From assembly GCA_964427415.1 (NCBI GenBank), contig CAYRUH010000013.1:14918-78917 (forward strand): a stretch of 64,000 nucleotides of DNA, read 5' to 3'. The position numbers were made by a program, and so were the translations under genes. Origin of the DNA: Lentisalinibacter sp964427415. Its GTDB lineage: Bacteria > Pseudomonadota > Gammaproteobacteria > Steroidobacterales > Woeseiaceae. This document shows positions 1 to 11,336 of this stretch, in pieces. Under the pieces are notes generated by a model. The model did not search any database. It saw only the letters and a program-made list of their open reading frames with translations, and had not been told where the DNA came from. Position 1 is the stretch's first letter. Every line of letters begins with the position of its first letter.

Positions 1-1
1 G

Positions 2-448
2 ACCCAGTGGCGGACCTATTTCGCCGCGCTGGTGCTGTCTCTGCTGGCCACGGTGCCACTGGTTTTGCTCGGCGAGAAAGGCCGCGGCAACTGGATCTTC
101 GTCCTCTCCATAGGCCTGCTGGCCATCGGTCAGGGCTTGCTGTGGCAGGCGACGGACGGCTGGATTATGGCCCTGGCAGGACTGGCGATCTTTTTCGCCG
201 GGTTCAATTACCTCGAGGCGCGGCTGCCGGCCCGCCTGTCGATGGTCACTGGCCCGAACGGCCGCGGCGGCGCACTGGGCCTGTTCTACACCTCCCAGTT
301 CCTCGGCGCGTTCGTCGGCGGCGTGGTCGGCGGATGGCTGATGGGCGTAACCGACTATAGCAGCGTTTTCGTCGTGCTCGGCATCGTCGGCATCGCCTGG
401 CTGCTGGTGACAATCGGCCTTGTTTTCGGGCGTAATCCCGCATTATAG
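2..448 (+). CDS. MFS transporter, C-terminal part (truncated by window edge)
   Basis: The reading frame is open from the first bases, so the N-terminal half lies outside the window. About 148 residues remain, and they are almost entirely hydrophobic helices (at least four) separated by short Gly/Arg loops. One loop carries an S-M-V-T-G-P-N-G-R-G-G sequence followed by G-A-L-G-L-F-Y-T-S-Q-F-L-G-A-F-V-G-G, the usual feel of the C-terminal six-helix bundle of a major facilitator exporter. A transporter of this type often sits next to ssb in gammaproteobacteria, between uvrA and ssb. The substrate cannot be told from this fragment. Confidence 0.8.
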   Translation, partial: TQWRTYFAALVLSLLATVPLVLLGEKGRGNWIFVLSIGLLAIGQGLLWQATDGWIMALAGLAIFFAGFNYLEARLPARLSMVTGPNGRGGALGLFYTSQFLGAFVGGVVGGWLMGVTDYSSVFVVLGIVGIAWLLVTIGLVFGRNPAL

Positions 449-551
449 CGGTGGGCATTTGGCGACCCAGCGCCTACAATAGCTCACCCTCAACGGCGAC
501 GAGCGAGCACTCGTCGCCCCGGCATCCAACCAAGAAGAGCAGGGGACCCTG

Positions 552-1001
552 ATGGCCCGCGGAATCAACAAAGTCATACTGGTCGGCAATCTCGGCCAGG
601 ATCCGGACACGCGCTACATGCCGAGCGGCGGCGCAGTCACGAACCTTCGCATCGCGACCAGCGAGCAGTGGAAGGATAAGCAGACGGGCGAGCAGAAGGA
701 GCGCACGGAGTGGCACAACGTGGCCATGTTCGGGCGCCTCGCCGAGATCGCCGCCGAATATCTGCGCAAGGGCTCCCAGGTCTACATCGAGGGCAAGTTG
801 CGCACGCGAAAGTGGCAGGACAAGCAGGGCAACGACCGCTGGACCACCGAGGTCATCGCCGACGAGATGCAGATGATGGGCGGCCGCGGCGGTGGCGGTG
901 GCGGCGCGGCACCGATGTCGTCCCAGGACTCCGGCCGGTCCGGCGGGAACTATCCGGATTCGGGCGGCGGCGAGGAGTTCGACGACGATATCCCGTTCTG
1001 A
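552..1001 (+). CDS. ssb: Single-stranded DNA-binding protein SSB
   Basis: Binds and protects single-stranded DNA in replication, recombination and repair, and recruits partner enzymes through its C-terminal tip. The 149-residue protein has an OB-fold over about residues 1-110 (opening M-A-R-G-I-N-K-V-I-L-V-G-N-L-G), a glycine-rich flexible linker with a long Gly run (about 112-140), and the acidic tip D-D-D-I-P-F that contacts partner proteins. Length and architecture match the family. I see no clear CTGT-N8-ACAG LexA box in the 100 bases upstream, although ssb is SOS-linked in some relatives. A GC hairpin follows the gene. Confidence 0.97.
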   Translation: MARGINKVILVGNLGQDPDTRYMPSGGAVTNLRIATSEQWKDKQTGEQKERTEWHNVAMFGRLAEIAAEYLRKGSQVYIEGKLRTRKWQDKQGNDRWTTEVIADEMQMMGGRGGGGGGAAPMSSQDSGRSGGNYPDSGGGEEFDDDIPF

Positions 1002-1034
1002 GTCCCGTCGCGGCACGCTGAAGCCGACCTGACA

Positions 1035-1051
1035 GGGCCCCGCGGGGGCCC
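1035..1051 (+). terminator. GC-rich hairpin after ssb
   Basis: A 7-bp perfect stem (GGGCCCC / GGGGCCC) with a 3-base loop begins 34 bases after the ssb stop codon. No T-run follows, so it is either a weak intrinsic terminator or a 3'-end stabilising hairpin. The next gene starts 165 bases further on. Confidence 0.45.
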
Positions 1052-1215
1052 TCGCACTCTGTGAGCCCGGTCGCGGCAGCGCGGCGCGGGCTCTGCTATG
1101 TTGCCGGGCTGCCCAGCGGTGGGATGGATGACCTGCCGATGGGCGGCAATGGATGGCAATGGACGGCAGCCGATTAATAGACCGATTGATGAGTTAGGGA
1201 AAGAAGGAACCGGAA

Positions 1216-2928
1216 ATGGGAGCCTACAAGGAGCCGCACGGCGGCGAACTGATAGAACTGTACCTGGACGAGGCGGCGGCGGCCGAGGAGAAGAAGCGCG
1301 CCCGCGACATGGCGTCCTGGGACCTGACGCCGCGCCAGCTTTGCGACCTCGAGTTGCTGCTGAACGGCGGCTTCTCCCCCCTGACGGGTTTCCTGGAGCG
1401 GGCGGATTACGCGGGCGTCGTTAGGGAAATGCGCCTCGCCTCGGGCGTCCTCTGGCCCATGCCGGTCACCCTTGACGTGAGCGAGGAGTTCGCCGTGGCC
1501 GTGGCCGAGGGCGACGAGATCGCGCTGCGCGATCAGGAAGGCGTGCTCGTCGCGACGATGACGGTGAGCAGCCGCTGGACGCCGGACAAGGAGTCCGAGG
1601 CGCTGCAGGTGTTCGGCAGCACCGACGAGCTGCACCCCGCCGTGGATTACCTGATGAACAGGGCCGGGCCGGTCTATCTCGGCGGGGCGCTGCGCGGCGT
1701 CGAGGCGCCGACCCACTACGACTTCCGCCACCTGCGCGATACCCCGCGGGAGATGCGCGAGCGCTTCCGCAAGCTCGGCTGGCGCAAGGTGGTGGCCTTC
1801 CAGACGCGCAACCCCATGCACCGGGCGCACCAGGAACTCACCTTCCGGGCTGCGCGCGAGGTGGAGGCCAATCTGCTCATCCACCCGGTCGTCGGCATGA
1901 CAAAGCCCGGCGATGTGGATCACTACACCCGCGTGCGCTGCTACGAGCATGTGCTGGGCCAGTATCCGGATCAGACCACCTCGCTCAGCCTGCTGCCGCT
2001 GGCCATGCGCATGGGCGGGCCGCGCGAGGCGCTGTGGCACGCCATCATCCGCAAGAACTACGGCTGCACCCACTTCATCGTCGGCCGTGACCACGCCGGC
2101 CCGGGCAAGGACAGCCAGGGTAACGACTTCTACGGTCCTTACGACGCGCAGACCCTGTTCCGCGAGCATGAGCAGGAACTCGGCATCTCCATGGTGCCGT
2201 TCCGCCTCATGGTGTACGCGGAGAACCGGGCCCAATACATGCCGCTGGACGAGACCACCGACCAGGACAACGTGCTGAACATCTCAGGCACCGAACTGCG
2301 CCGCCGGCTGCAGGAAGGGCTGGAGATACCGGACTGGTTCTCCTTCCCGGAGGTGGTGTCAGAGCTCCGCCGCACCCACCCGCCCCGGCACCGGCAGGGC
2401 TTCACGGTGTTCATGACCGGGCTCTCCGGCTCGGGCAAGTCCACCATCGCCAACGCGCTCATGGTGAAGCTGCTGGAGGCCGGCGGTCGGCCGGTGACGC
2501 TGCTCGACGGCGACATCGTGCGCAAGAACCTCTCCAGCGAGCTCGGCTTCTCGAAGGAGCACCGGGATCTGAATATCCTGCGCATCGGCTACGTGGCCAG
2601 CGAGATCACCAAGAACGGCGGCATCGCCATCTGCGCGCCGATCGCGCCGTATACCCGCACCCGTCGGGAGGTGCGCCAGCTGATCGAGCCGCTCGGCGGT
2701 TTTGTGGAAGTGCACGTCGCCACGCCGCTGGAGGTCTGCGAGGAGCGGGATCGCAAGGGCCTCTACGCCAAGGCCCGGGCGGGAATCATCAAGGAGTTCA
2801 CCGGCATCAGCGACCCCTACGAGGAGCCGGAGGCGCCGGAGATCCGCATCGACACACAGGAGATGACGCCGGATCTGGCGGCCCACCGCATCCTGGTGGT
2901 CCTCGAAAGTCTCGGTTTCCTGCGCTAG
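1216..2928 (+). CDS. sat/cysC: Bifunctional sulfate adenylyltransferase / adenylylsulfate kinase
   Basis: Catalyses ATP + sulfate to APS (ATP sulfurylase) and APS + ATP to PAPS (APS kinase), the first two steps of sulfate activation. The 570-residue chain has a PUA-like N-terminal part, the ATP-sulfurylase catalytic domain with Q-T-R-N-P-M-H-R-A-H at about residues 196-205 and G-R-D-H-A at about 290-294, then a C-terminal kinase domain with Walker A G-L-S-G-S-G-K-S-T at 402-410 and a D-G-D motif. Both active sites look intact. The start at 1216 has an AAGAAGGA ribosome site 7 bases upstream. This homomeric Sat type replaces the CysDN heterodimer; no other sulfur assimilation gene is in the window. 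Confidence 0.95.
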   Translation: MGAYKEPHGGELIELYLDEAAAAEEKKRARDMASWDLTPRQLCDLELLLNGGFSPLTGFLERADYAGVVREMRLASGVLWPMPVTLDVSEEFAVAVAEGDEIALRDQEGVLVATMTVSSRWTPDKESEALQVFGSTDELHPAVDYLMNRAGPVYLGGALRGVEAPTHYDFRHLRDTPREMRERFRKLGWRKVVAFQTRNPMHRAHQELTFRAAREVEANLLIHPVVGMTKPGDVDHYTRVRCYEHVLGQYPDQTTSLSLLPLAMRMGGPREALWHAIIRKNYGCTHFIVGRDHAGPGKDSQGNDFYGPYDAQTLFREHEQELGISMVPFRLMVYAENRAQYMPLDETTDQDNVLNISGTELRRRLQEGLEIPDWFSFPEVVSELRRTHPPRHRQGFTVFMTGLSGSGKSTIANALMVKLLEAGGRPVTLLDGDIVRKNLSSELGFSKEHRDLNILRIGYVASEITKNGGIAICAPIAPYTRTRREVRQLIEPLGGFVEVHVATPLEVCEERDRKGLYAKARAGIIKEFTGISDPYEEPEAPEIRIDTQEMTPDLAAHRILVVLESLGFLR

Positions 2929-2938
2929 CATTCATGCC

Positions 2939-4288
<1,350 letters not shown>

Positions 4289-4356
4289 CTTCCCCTCGTC
4301 ATTAGGAGGGGTTAGTCTAGAAAAACAGCAACTCGAACCGGGAGTCTCGTCTTCTC

Positions 4357-5361
<1,005 letters not shown>

Positions 5362-5382
5362 TAACGCAACGAGCCCCTGATC

Positions 5383-5880
5383 GTGTCTCTTGCGCTGGTC
5401 AGGCAGCTGGCTCTCGACGGCGGGCGTGGAAAAGCCAGCGACAGTGCGGCCGCCATCCCGGACCGGGATGCCCTCGTGCGCTGGGCCGAGGCGGCGCTCC
5501 GCCGGGCGGGCATCGATGCCGGCCGGCGGGAGCTGACGGTGCGCATCGTCGGCGAGGCCGAGGGCCGGGAGCTGAACGCGGGCTGGCGCGGCAAGGACCG
5601 CCCGACCAACGTGCTGGCATTCCCCGGCGGCGAACCAGGTCTGACCGGCGACGCGGACCATCCGCTGGGGGATCTCGTGGTCTGTGCACCGGTGGTGGCG
5701 CGGGAGTCCGCCGAGCAGGGTAAGACGGCGGAGAGCCACTGGTGTCACATGATCGTCCACGGCACGCTGCATCTCGTGGGCTATGACCACCAGACGCCGG
5801 ACGAGGCCGCCCGCATGGAAGGCCTCGAACGGGAGATTCTCGCGGAACTGGGCCATCCGGACCCTTATCGGGAAGATTGA
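5383..5880 (+). CDS. ybeY: Endoribonuclease YbeY
   Basis: Metal-dependent single-strand RNase for 16S rRNA 3'-end maturation and 70S quality control. The zinc-binding motif is complete: H126-G-T-L-H130-L-V-G-Y-D-H136. The 165-residue length is normal. The GTG start at 5383 lies 22 bases after phoH and just upstream of corC, consistent with one transcript. Confidence 0.96.
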   Translation: MSLALVRQLALDGGRGKASDSAAAIPDRDALVRWAEAALRRAGIDAGRRELTVRIVGEAEGRELNAGWRGKDRPTNVLAFPGGEPGLTGDADHPLGDLVVCAPVVARESAEQGKTAESHWCHMIVHGTLHLVGYDHQTPDEAARMEGLEREILAELGHPDPYRED

Positions 5881-5941
5881 AAATCATGGACACTGGTACA
5901 ATCGCCAGCCCGGCGCGATTTGCGCCGCCTCTATCGGCATC

Positions 5942-6817
5942 ATGACGGAAGACAAACCTCCCAGTAGCAACGGCTCCGAGCCGCCCGGTTTGTTCAGTCG
6001 CCTGCTGAAGGCGCTGCGGGGCGAGCCCAGGGGCCGTGAAGAGATCCTGAACATCATCAAGGACGCCCAGGCGGGGGAGATCTTCGACCCCGAGGAGCAG
6101 GCCATGCTCGAGGGCGTGCTGGAAGTCTCCGCTACCCAGGTCCGGGACGTGATGATACCCCGCTCCCAGATGGTGGTCCTCGAGAAGGACCAGCCCGTGG
6201 AGAAGATGCTGACGACCATCATCGACTCCGGGCATTCCCGCTTCCCCGTCATCGGCGAGGACCGGGACGAGGTGCTCGGGATTCTGCTTGCCAAGGACCT
6301 GTTGCGTTTCGTGGGCCAGGCCGAGTATTCCAGCGAAGACATCGTCCGCTGGCTGCGGCCGGCCGTGTTCATCCCGGAGGCGAAGCGTCTGAATACCCTG
6401 CTGAAGGAGTTCCGCGCGAGCCACAACCACATGGCCATCGTGGTGGACGAATACGGCGGCGTGTCGGGGCTCGCCACCATCGAGGACGTGCTGGAGGAGA
6501 TCGTCGGCGAGATCGACGACGAGCACGATCCGGAGGAGATGCCCTATATCCAGGAGGCGGGCGAGACGGGCGGTCGCCCGGTGTACGCGGTGCGGGCGCT
6601 GACCCGCATCGAGGACTTCAACGAGCACTTCGATACTGACTTCAGCGACGACGACTACGATACCGTGGGCGGCCTCGTCATGCACGAACTCGGACACCTG
6701 CCGCGTCGCTCGGAAGCCGTCGAGTATGGCGGTTACCGTTTCACGGTGACCCGGGCGGACCGGCGGCGCATCGATCTGCTGGATGTGTCGCCGCTCGAAG
6801 AGGCCAAGGGCGAGTAG
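5942..6817 (+). CDS. corC: CorC/YbeX-type CBS-domain protein
   Basis: Soluble homologue of magnesium/cobalt efflux proteins; in E. coli ybeX is also linked to ribosome metabolism. The 291-residue protein has two CBS domains (about residues 70-190, containing M-I-P-R-S-Q-M and a Bateman-type repeat) and a C-terminal transporter-associated CorC_HlyC domain (about 205-285). There is no membrane domain, as expected for the CorC rather than the CorB group. The reading frame is open farther upstream, but the ATG at 5942 gives the family-typical start; the upstream part overlaps ybeY. Confidence 0.93.
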   Translation: MTEDKPPSSNGSEPPGLFSRLLKALRGEPRGREEILNIIKDAQAGEIFDPEEQAMLEGVLEVSATQVRDVMIPRSQMVVLEKDQPVEKMLTTIIDSGHSRFPVIGEDRDEVLGILLAKDLLRFVGQAEYSSEDIVRWLRPAVFIPEAKRLNTLLKEFRASHNHMAIVVDEYGGVSGLATIEDVLEEIVGEIDDEHDPEEMPYIQEAGETGGRPVYAVRALTRIEDFNEHFDTDFSDDDYDTVGGLVMHELGHLPRRSEAVEYGGYRFTVTRADRRRIDLLDVSPLEEAKGE

Positions 6818-6851
6818 CCCCGCCCGGGGTCCGTCCCGCACGTCATCCGGC

Positions 6852-8345
6852 ATGCGAGAGGCTCTGCAAGCGGCGTCCGGCTATCCGCGACTCCTGAGCC
6901 TCGCGGCGGGAGTCACGCTGCCGCTGGCCTTCGCGCCGTTCGGCTGGTGGTGGTACGCGCCGCTGGTCGTCGCCGCCGGTGCCTCGCTGTGGCTCGGCCG
7001 CAGGCCGCGCCGGGCGGCAGCCGCCGGCTTCGCCTTCGGCGTCGGCGCATTCCTCTCCGGCACTTACTGGCTGTACATCTCCATTACCATCTTCGGCGGC
7101 GCGCCGGCGGCGCTGTCTATCTTCCTCATGCTGGGGCTGGTGCTGATCATGGCGGTGTACTACGCGGGCACCGCCTGGACCGTCGCCCGCTTGACCGTCC
7201 GCGACAGCCGCCACGTGCTGTGGGTGCTGCCGGCGGCCTGGGTGGCGATGGAGTGGCTGCGGGGTTGGCTGCTGAGCGGATTCCCCTGGCTGTCACTGGG
7301 CTACAGCCAGACGGATGGTCCCCTGGCCGGCTTCGTTCCCCTGGGTGGTGTATACGGTGCGAGCTTTGCCGTGGCCGTTCTGGCGGCGGCGCTGATCGTG
7401 CTGGTACGCGAGCCTCGCTGGCGGGTGTCGGTGGCGGCGCTCATCGTTGCCGTGCCCGCCGCCGGCGCCGGACTCGCCCGCATCGAGTGGACGGCGGCCG
7501 ACGGCGAGCCGTTGCGCGCCTCTCTGGTGCAGGGGGCGATCACCCAGGACCGCAAGTGGCTGCCGGAAGAGCGGGCGCCCACGCTCGCCCTCTACCGCCG
7601 TCTGACGCTGGCCGAGGCGGATGCGGACATCGTCGTCTGGCCCGAGGTGGCGGTGCCCGCCGAGACCAGCCAGGTGGCAGGCTATCTCGCTGCCATGGAC
7701 CGGGTCATGGAGGCCCGTGATGCCACGTTGCTACTCGGCATCATGGACTACGACGAGGATCTTGGCGGCTACAGCAACAGCGTACTGGTACTGGGGCCCG
7801 GCGAGGGTATCTACCGCAAGCGGCACCTGGTGCCTTTCGGCGAATACTTCCCGGTGCCCGATTTCATCCGCGAGTGGATGCGCCTGATGAGCCTGCCCTA
7901 CATGGATACGGCAGCCGGTCCCGAGCGCCCGGAATTGCTGCGGGCGGCGGGTGAGAAGGTGGCGCTGACGATCTGCTACGAGGATGCCTTCGGCGCCCAG
8001 CAACTGTATGCGCTGCCCGCGGCGAAAATGCTCGTGAACGTAAGCAACGACGCCTGGTTCGGCGACTCGATCGCGCCCCACCAGCATCTGCAGATCGCGC
8101 GGCTGCGCAGCCTGGAGGCCGGCCGCTGGCAGCTGCGTGCCACCAACACCGGCATCACCGCATTCATCGACCCCCGCGGCCGCATCTACTCACGCTCGCC
8201 CCAGTTCGAGACGGCAGTGCTGCGGGCGCAGGTGCAGCCCCGCACCGGGCTCACCCCCTTTGCCGCTGCCGGCAACTGGCCGGTGGTTGGCCTGTGCCTC
8301 GCGCTGCTCGCCGCCGCGTCACTGCCCGCGCTGCGGCGCCGCTGA
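6852..8345 (+). CDS. lnt: Apolipoprotein N-acyltransferase Lnt
   Basis: Inner-membrane enzyme that N-acylates the lipid-modified cysteine of lipoproteins, the last maturation step before Lol sorting. The 497-residue protein has about seven N-terminal helices (residues about 12-215), then a periplasmic nitrilase-like domain. The catalytic residues are visible: E265 in W-P-E-V-A-V-P, K323 in Y-R-K-R-H-L-V-P-F-G-E, and C375 in I-C-Y-E-D. A final helix lies near the C-terminus. The ATG at 6852 is preferred over in-frame upstream codons because it begins just before the first membrane segment. It ends the phoH-ybeY-corC-lnt run. Confidence 0.96.
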   Translation: MREALQAASGYPRLLSLAAGVTLPLAFAPFGWWWYAPLVVAAGASLWLGRRPRRAAAAGFAFGVGAFLSGTYWLYISITIFGGAPAALSIFLMLGLVLIMAVYYAGTAWTVARLTVRDSRHVLWVLPAAWVAMEWLRGWLLSGFPWLSLGYSQTDGPLAGFVPLGGVYGASFAVAVLAAALIVLVREPRWRVSVAALIVAVPAAGAGLARIEWTAADGEPLRASLVQGAITQDRKWLPEERAPTLALYRRLTLAEADADIVVWPEVAVPAETSQVAGYLAAMDRVMEARDATLLLGIMDYDEDLGGYSNSVLVLGPGEGIYRKRHLVPFGEYFPVPDFIREWMRLMSLPYMDTAAGPERPELLRAAGEKVALTICYEDAFGAQQLYALPAAKMLVNVSNDAWFGDSIAPHQHLQIARLRSLEAGRWQLRATNTGITAFIDPRGRIYSRSPQFETAVLRAQVQPRTGLTPFAAAGNWPVVGLCLALLAAASLPALRRR

Positions 8346-8417
8346 CGGCGGTACCGGCGGCCGGGTGCCTCATGTATCCTTGCCGGTCCTGAACGGGTTG
8401 GCTGAAGACGGCAGACG

Positions 8418-10856
8418 ATGGACAGCAATTACAGGCCGGATGCGGTAGAGCCGGCTGCCCAGCGTTACTGGGAAGAGCACCGTTGCTTCGAGGTGGACGA
8501 GGATCCCGGCCGGGACAAGTTCTATTGCCTCACCATGTTCCCCTATCCCAGCGGACGCCTGCACATGGGACATGTCCGCGTCTTCACCATCTCCGACGTG
8601 ATCGCCCGCTACCAGCGCATGCAGGGGCGCCACGTGCTCCAGCCCATGGGCTGGGACGCCTTCGGCATGCCCGCCGAGAATGCGGCCATCAAGAACCACG
8701 TGCCGCCGGCCGAGTGGACCTACCAGAACATCGACTACATGCGCGGCCAGATGAAGCGGCTCGGCTACGCCTACGACTGGCGGCGCGAGATCACCACCTG
8801 CCGGCCCCAGTACTACCGCTGGGAGCAGTGGCTGTTCACGAAACTGTTCGAGAAGGGCCTGGTGTATCGCAGGAACTCGGTGGTGAACTGGGATCCGGTG
8901 GATCAGACGGTGCTGGCCAACGAACAGGTGATCGACGGCCGCGGCTGGCGCTCCGGCGCCCTGGTGGAGCGCCGCGAGATCCCACAGTGGTTCATGAAGA
9001 TCACCGCCTATGCCGATGAGCTGCTGGAGTGCCTGGACGGCCTGGACGGCTGGCCGGAGCCGGTGAAGGTGATGCAGCGCAACTGGATCGGCCGCTCCGA
9101 GGGCGTGGAGATCGCCTTCCGGGTGCCCGGCGAGGAGGCGCCAATGACGGTCTATACCACCCGGCCGGACACGCTGATGGGCGTCACCTACATGGCGGTG
9201 GCGGCCGAGCACCCGCTGGCGGTGAAGGCGGCGGAGGGCGACCGCGGACTGCAGGCGTTCCTGGCGGAATGCCGCTCCACTCATGCCGCCGAGGCGGCCA
9301 TGGAGACGATGGAGAAAAAGGGTATGCCGCTCGGCATCTCCGCCATCCATCCCTTCACCGGCGAGGAAGTGCCACTGTGGGTCGCGAACTTCGTGCTGAT
9401 GGGCTACGGCACCGGCGCCGTGATGGCCGTGCCCGGCCACGACCAGCGCGACTGGGATTTCGCCCGCCGGCACGGCCTGCCGATCCGCCAGGTGATCCGT
9501 CCCGCGGACGGCTCCGCGGCGGACCTGGACGAGGGCGCCTTCACGGACTACGGTATCGTTGTCGATTCCGGCGATTACGACGGCATGGACTTCCGCCAGG
9601 CCTTCGACGCCATCGCGGACCGGCTGGAGGCCGAGGGCATCGGGCGGCGTACGGTCAACTACCGGTTGCGCGACTGGGGCGTCTCGCGGCAGCGTTACTG
9701 GGGCACGCCGATACCGATCATCTACTGCGGCGCCTGCGGCACGGTGCCGGTGCCCGAGGAAGAGCTGCCCGTGGTGCTACCCGAGGACGTGACCATCACC
9801 GGCGCGGGTTCGCCACTGAAGGACATGCCGGAGTTCGTCCAGGCCGAGTGTCCGAAGTGCGGGAAGGCGGCGCGCCGGGAGACGGATACCTTCGACACCT
9901 TCGTGGAGTCCTCCTGGTATTTCTCCCGCTATACCTGCCCGGACGCCGACTCCATGCTGGACGAGCGCGAGGCCTACTGGATGCCGGTGGACCAGTATAC
10001 CGGCGGTATCGAGCACGCCATCCTGCATCTGCTCTACGCCCGCTTCTTCCAGAAACTCATGCGCGACTGCGGTCTGTCCGCGGCCGACGAGCCGTTCGCC
10101 AATCTGCTGACCCAGGGCATGGTGCTGAAGGACGGCGTGAAGATGTCGAAGTCGGCGGGCAATACCGTGGACCCCCAGGAACTGCTGGAGCGCTACGGCG
10201 CCGACACCGTGCGGCTGTTCATGATGTTCACCGCGCCGCCGGACCAGGCGCTGGAGTGGTCGGATTCCGGTGTGGCCGGCGCCAATCGCTTCCTGAAGCG
10301 CCTGTGGAAGACGGTTTACGGGCACGTGCAGTCCGGCCCGGTCGGCGGCGGGGAGCCGGGCGAGGCAGCCACCGCGCTGCGCCGCAAGCTGCACGAGACC
10401 ATTGCCAAGGTGAGCGACGACATCGGCCGGCGCTACACTTTCAATACCGCGGTGGCGGCCGTGATGGAACTGCTGAATGCGATCAATCGCACGGCGGGCG
10501 ACGAACCGGGTCTCGCGGCCGTACGCCAGGAGGCGCTGGAGGCCATTGTGCTGATGCTCTCGCCCATCGTGCCTCACGCCACCCACGACCTCTGGCAGGC
10601 GCTCGGCCACCAATCCGCGCTGGTCGACCAGCCCTGGCCTGCGGTTGACGAGTCCGCCCTGTCCCAGGACATCATCGAGGTGGTGGTGCAGGTGAACGGC
10701 CGTCTGCGCGCGCGTGTACGTGTGCCGGCGGGTGCCGGCAGGGATAGCGTCGTCGAACAGGCGATGGCCGATGGCAACGTGCGGCGTCACACAGAGGGCA
10801 AGACCGTGCGCAAGACCATCTACGTGCCGGGCAAACTGGTCAATGTGGTCGTCTGA
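8418..10856 (+). CDS. leuS: Leucyl-tRNA synthetase
   Basis: Charges tRNA-Leu in the cytoplasm and edits mischarged products. The 812-residue class I synthetase has H-M-G-H at residues 49-52, an inserted CP1 editing domain (about 220-410, with a T-R-P-D-T-L motif), a zinc-knuckle segment with paired C-x2-C motifs (about 435-490), and K-M-S-K-S at 575-579 before the anticodon-binding domain. lptE overlaps its 3' end by 14 bases. Confidence 0.98.
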   Translation: MDSNYRPDAVEPAAQRYWEEHRCFEVDEDPGRDKFYCLTMFPYPSGRLHMGHVRVFTISDVIARYQRMQGRHVLQPMGWDAFGMPAENAAIKNHVPPAEWTYQNIDYMRGQMKRLGYAYDWRREITTCRPQYYRWEQWLFTKLFEKGLVYRRNSVVNWDPVDQTVLANEQVIDGRGWRSGALVERREIPQWFMKITAYADELLECLDGLDGWPEPVKVMQRNWIGRSEGVEIAFRVPGEEAPMTVYTTRPDTLMGVTYMAVAAEHPLAVKAAEGDRGLQAFLAECRSTHAAEAAMETMEKKGMPLGISAIHPFTGEEVPLWVANFVLMGYGTGAVMAVPGHDQRDWDFARRHGLPIRQVIRPADGSAADLDEGAFTDYGIVVDSGDYDGMDFRQAFDAIADRLEAEGIGRRTVNYRLRDWGVSRQRYWGTPIPIIYCGACGTVPVPEEELPVVLPEDVTITGAGSPLKDMPEFVQAECPKCGKAARRETDTFDTFVESSWYFSRYTCPDADSMLDEREAYWMPVDQYTGGIEHAILHLLYARFFQKLMRDCGLSAADEPFANLLTQGMVLKDGVKMSKSAGNTVDPQELLERYGADTVRLFMMFTAPPDQALEWSDSGVAGANRFLKRLWKTVYGHVQSGPVGGGEPGEAATALRRKLHETIAKVSDDIGRRYTFNTAVAAVMELLNAINRTAGDEPGLAAVRQEALEAIVLMLSPIVPHATHDLWQALGHQSALVDQPWPAVDESALSQDIIEVVVQVNGRLRARVRVPAGAGRDSVVEQAMADGNVRRHTEGKTVRKTIYVPGKLVNVVV

Positions 10857-11334
10857 GCGACGTTTCGGCCTGCTGCTGGCGGCCCTCGTGCTGGCCGGCT
10901 GCGGCTTCCAGCTCCAGGGCAGCGAGAGCCTGTCGCCGGAGATCGCCCGTACCTACATCAGCTCGGCCGACCGTTACACGGCGTTCCAGCGCGCGCTGGG
11001 GTCGGCGCTGGCATCGCGGGGCGTGGAGGTAACGCACGACCCGGCCCGCGCATCCGCCGTGCTGGAGATCGTCCGTGACGAGACGGGTCAGCGCGTCCTG
11101 TCGGTGTCCGCCCGCAACGTACCGCGGGAATTCGAGATCTACTATACCGTCGAATATTCGGTACGGACGACGGCGGGCACGGTGCTGGAGCCCCAGCGCA
11201 TCACGCTGACCCAGGACTACACCTGGGAGGAGACCCGGGTGCTCGGCAAGCGGCGCGAAGAGGAGATGCTGCGTGAGGCCCTGATCCGCGACCTCGTGCG
11301 TCAGGTGGTGCGCCAGCTCGCCAGCATCGATTGA
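10843..11334 (+). CDS. lptE: LPS-assembly lipoprotein LptE
   Basis: Outer-membrane lipoprotein that plugs LptD and assists LPS insertion. The 163-residue protein starts at an ATG inside the last codons of leuS (14-base overlap, other frame), then a short basic stretch, a hydrophobic segment and the lipobox L-A-G-C with acylated C20. The mature part has the typical G-F-Q-L-Q-G start. In most gammaproteobacteria leuS-lptE is followed by holA; here holA is about 8 kb downstream and another gene has taken its place. Confidence 0.92.
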   Translation: MWSSERRFGLLLAALVLAGCGFQLQGSESLSPEIARTYISSADRYTAFQRALGSALASRGVEVTHDPARASAVLEIVRDETGQRVLSVSARNVPREFEIYYTVEYSVRTTAGTVLEPQRITLTQDYTWEETRVLGKRREEEMLREALIRDLVRQVVRQLASID

Positions 11335-11336
11335 CC

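Noticed and set aside
1100..1215. Repeated GATGGC/GGCAATG words before sat/cysC as a regulator site
   Set aside because: The copies are short and unequal in spacing, and match no regulator I know.
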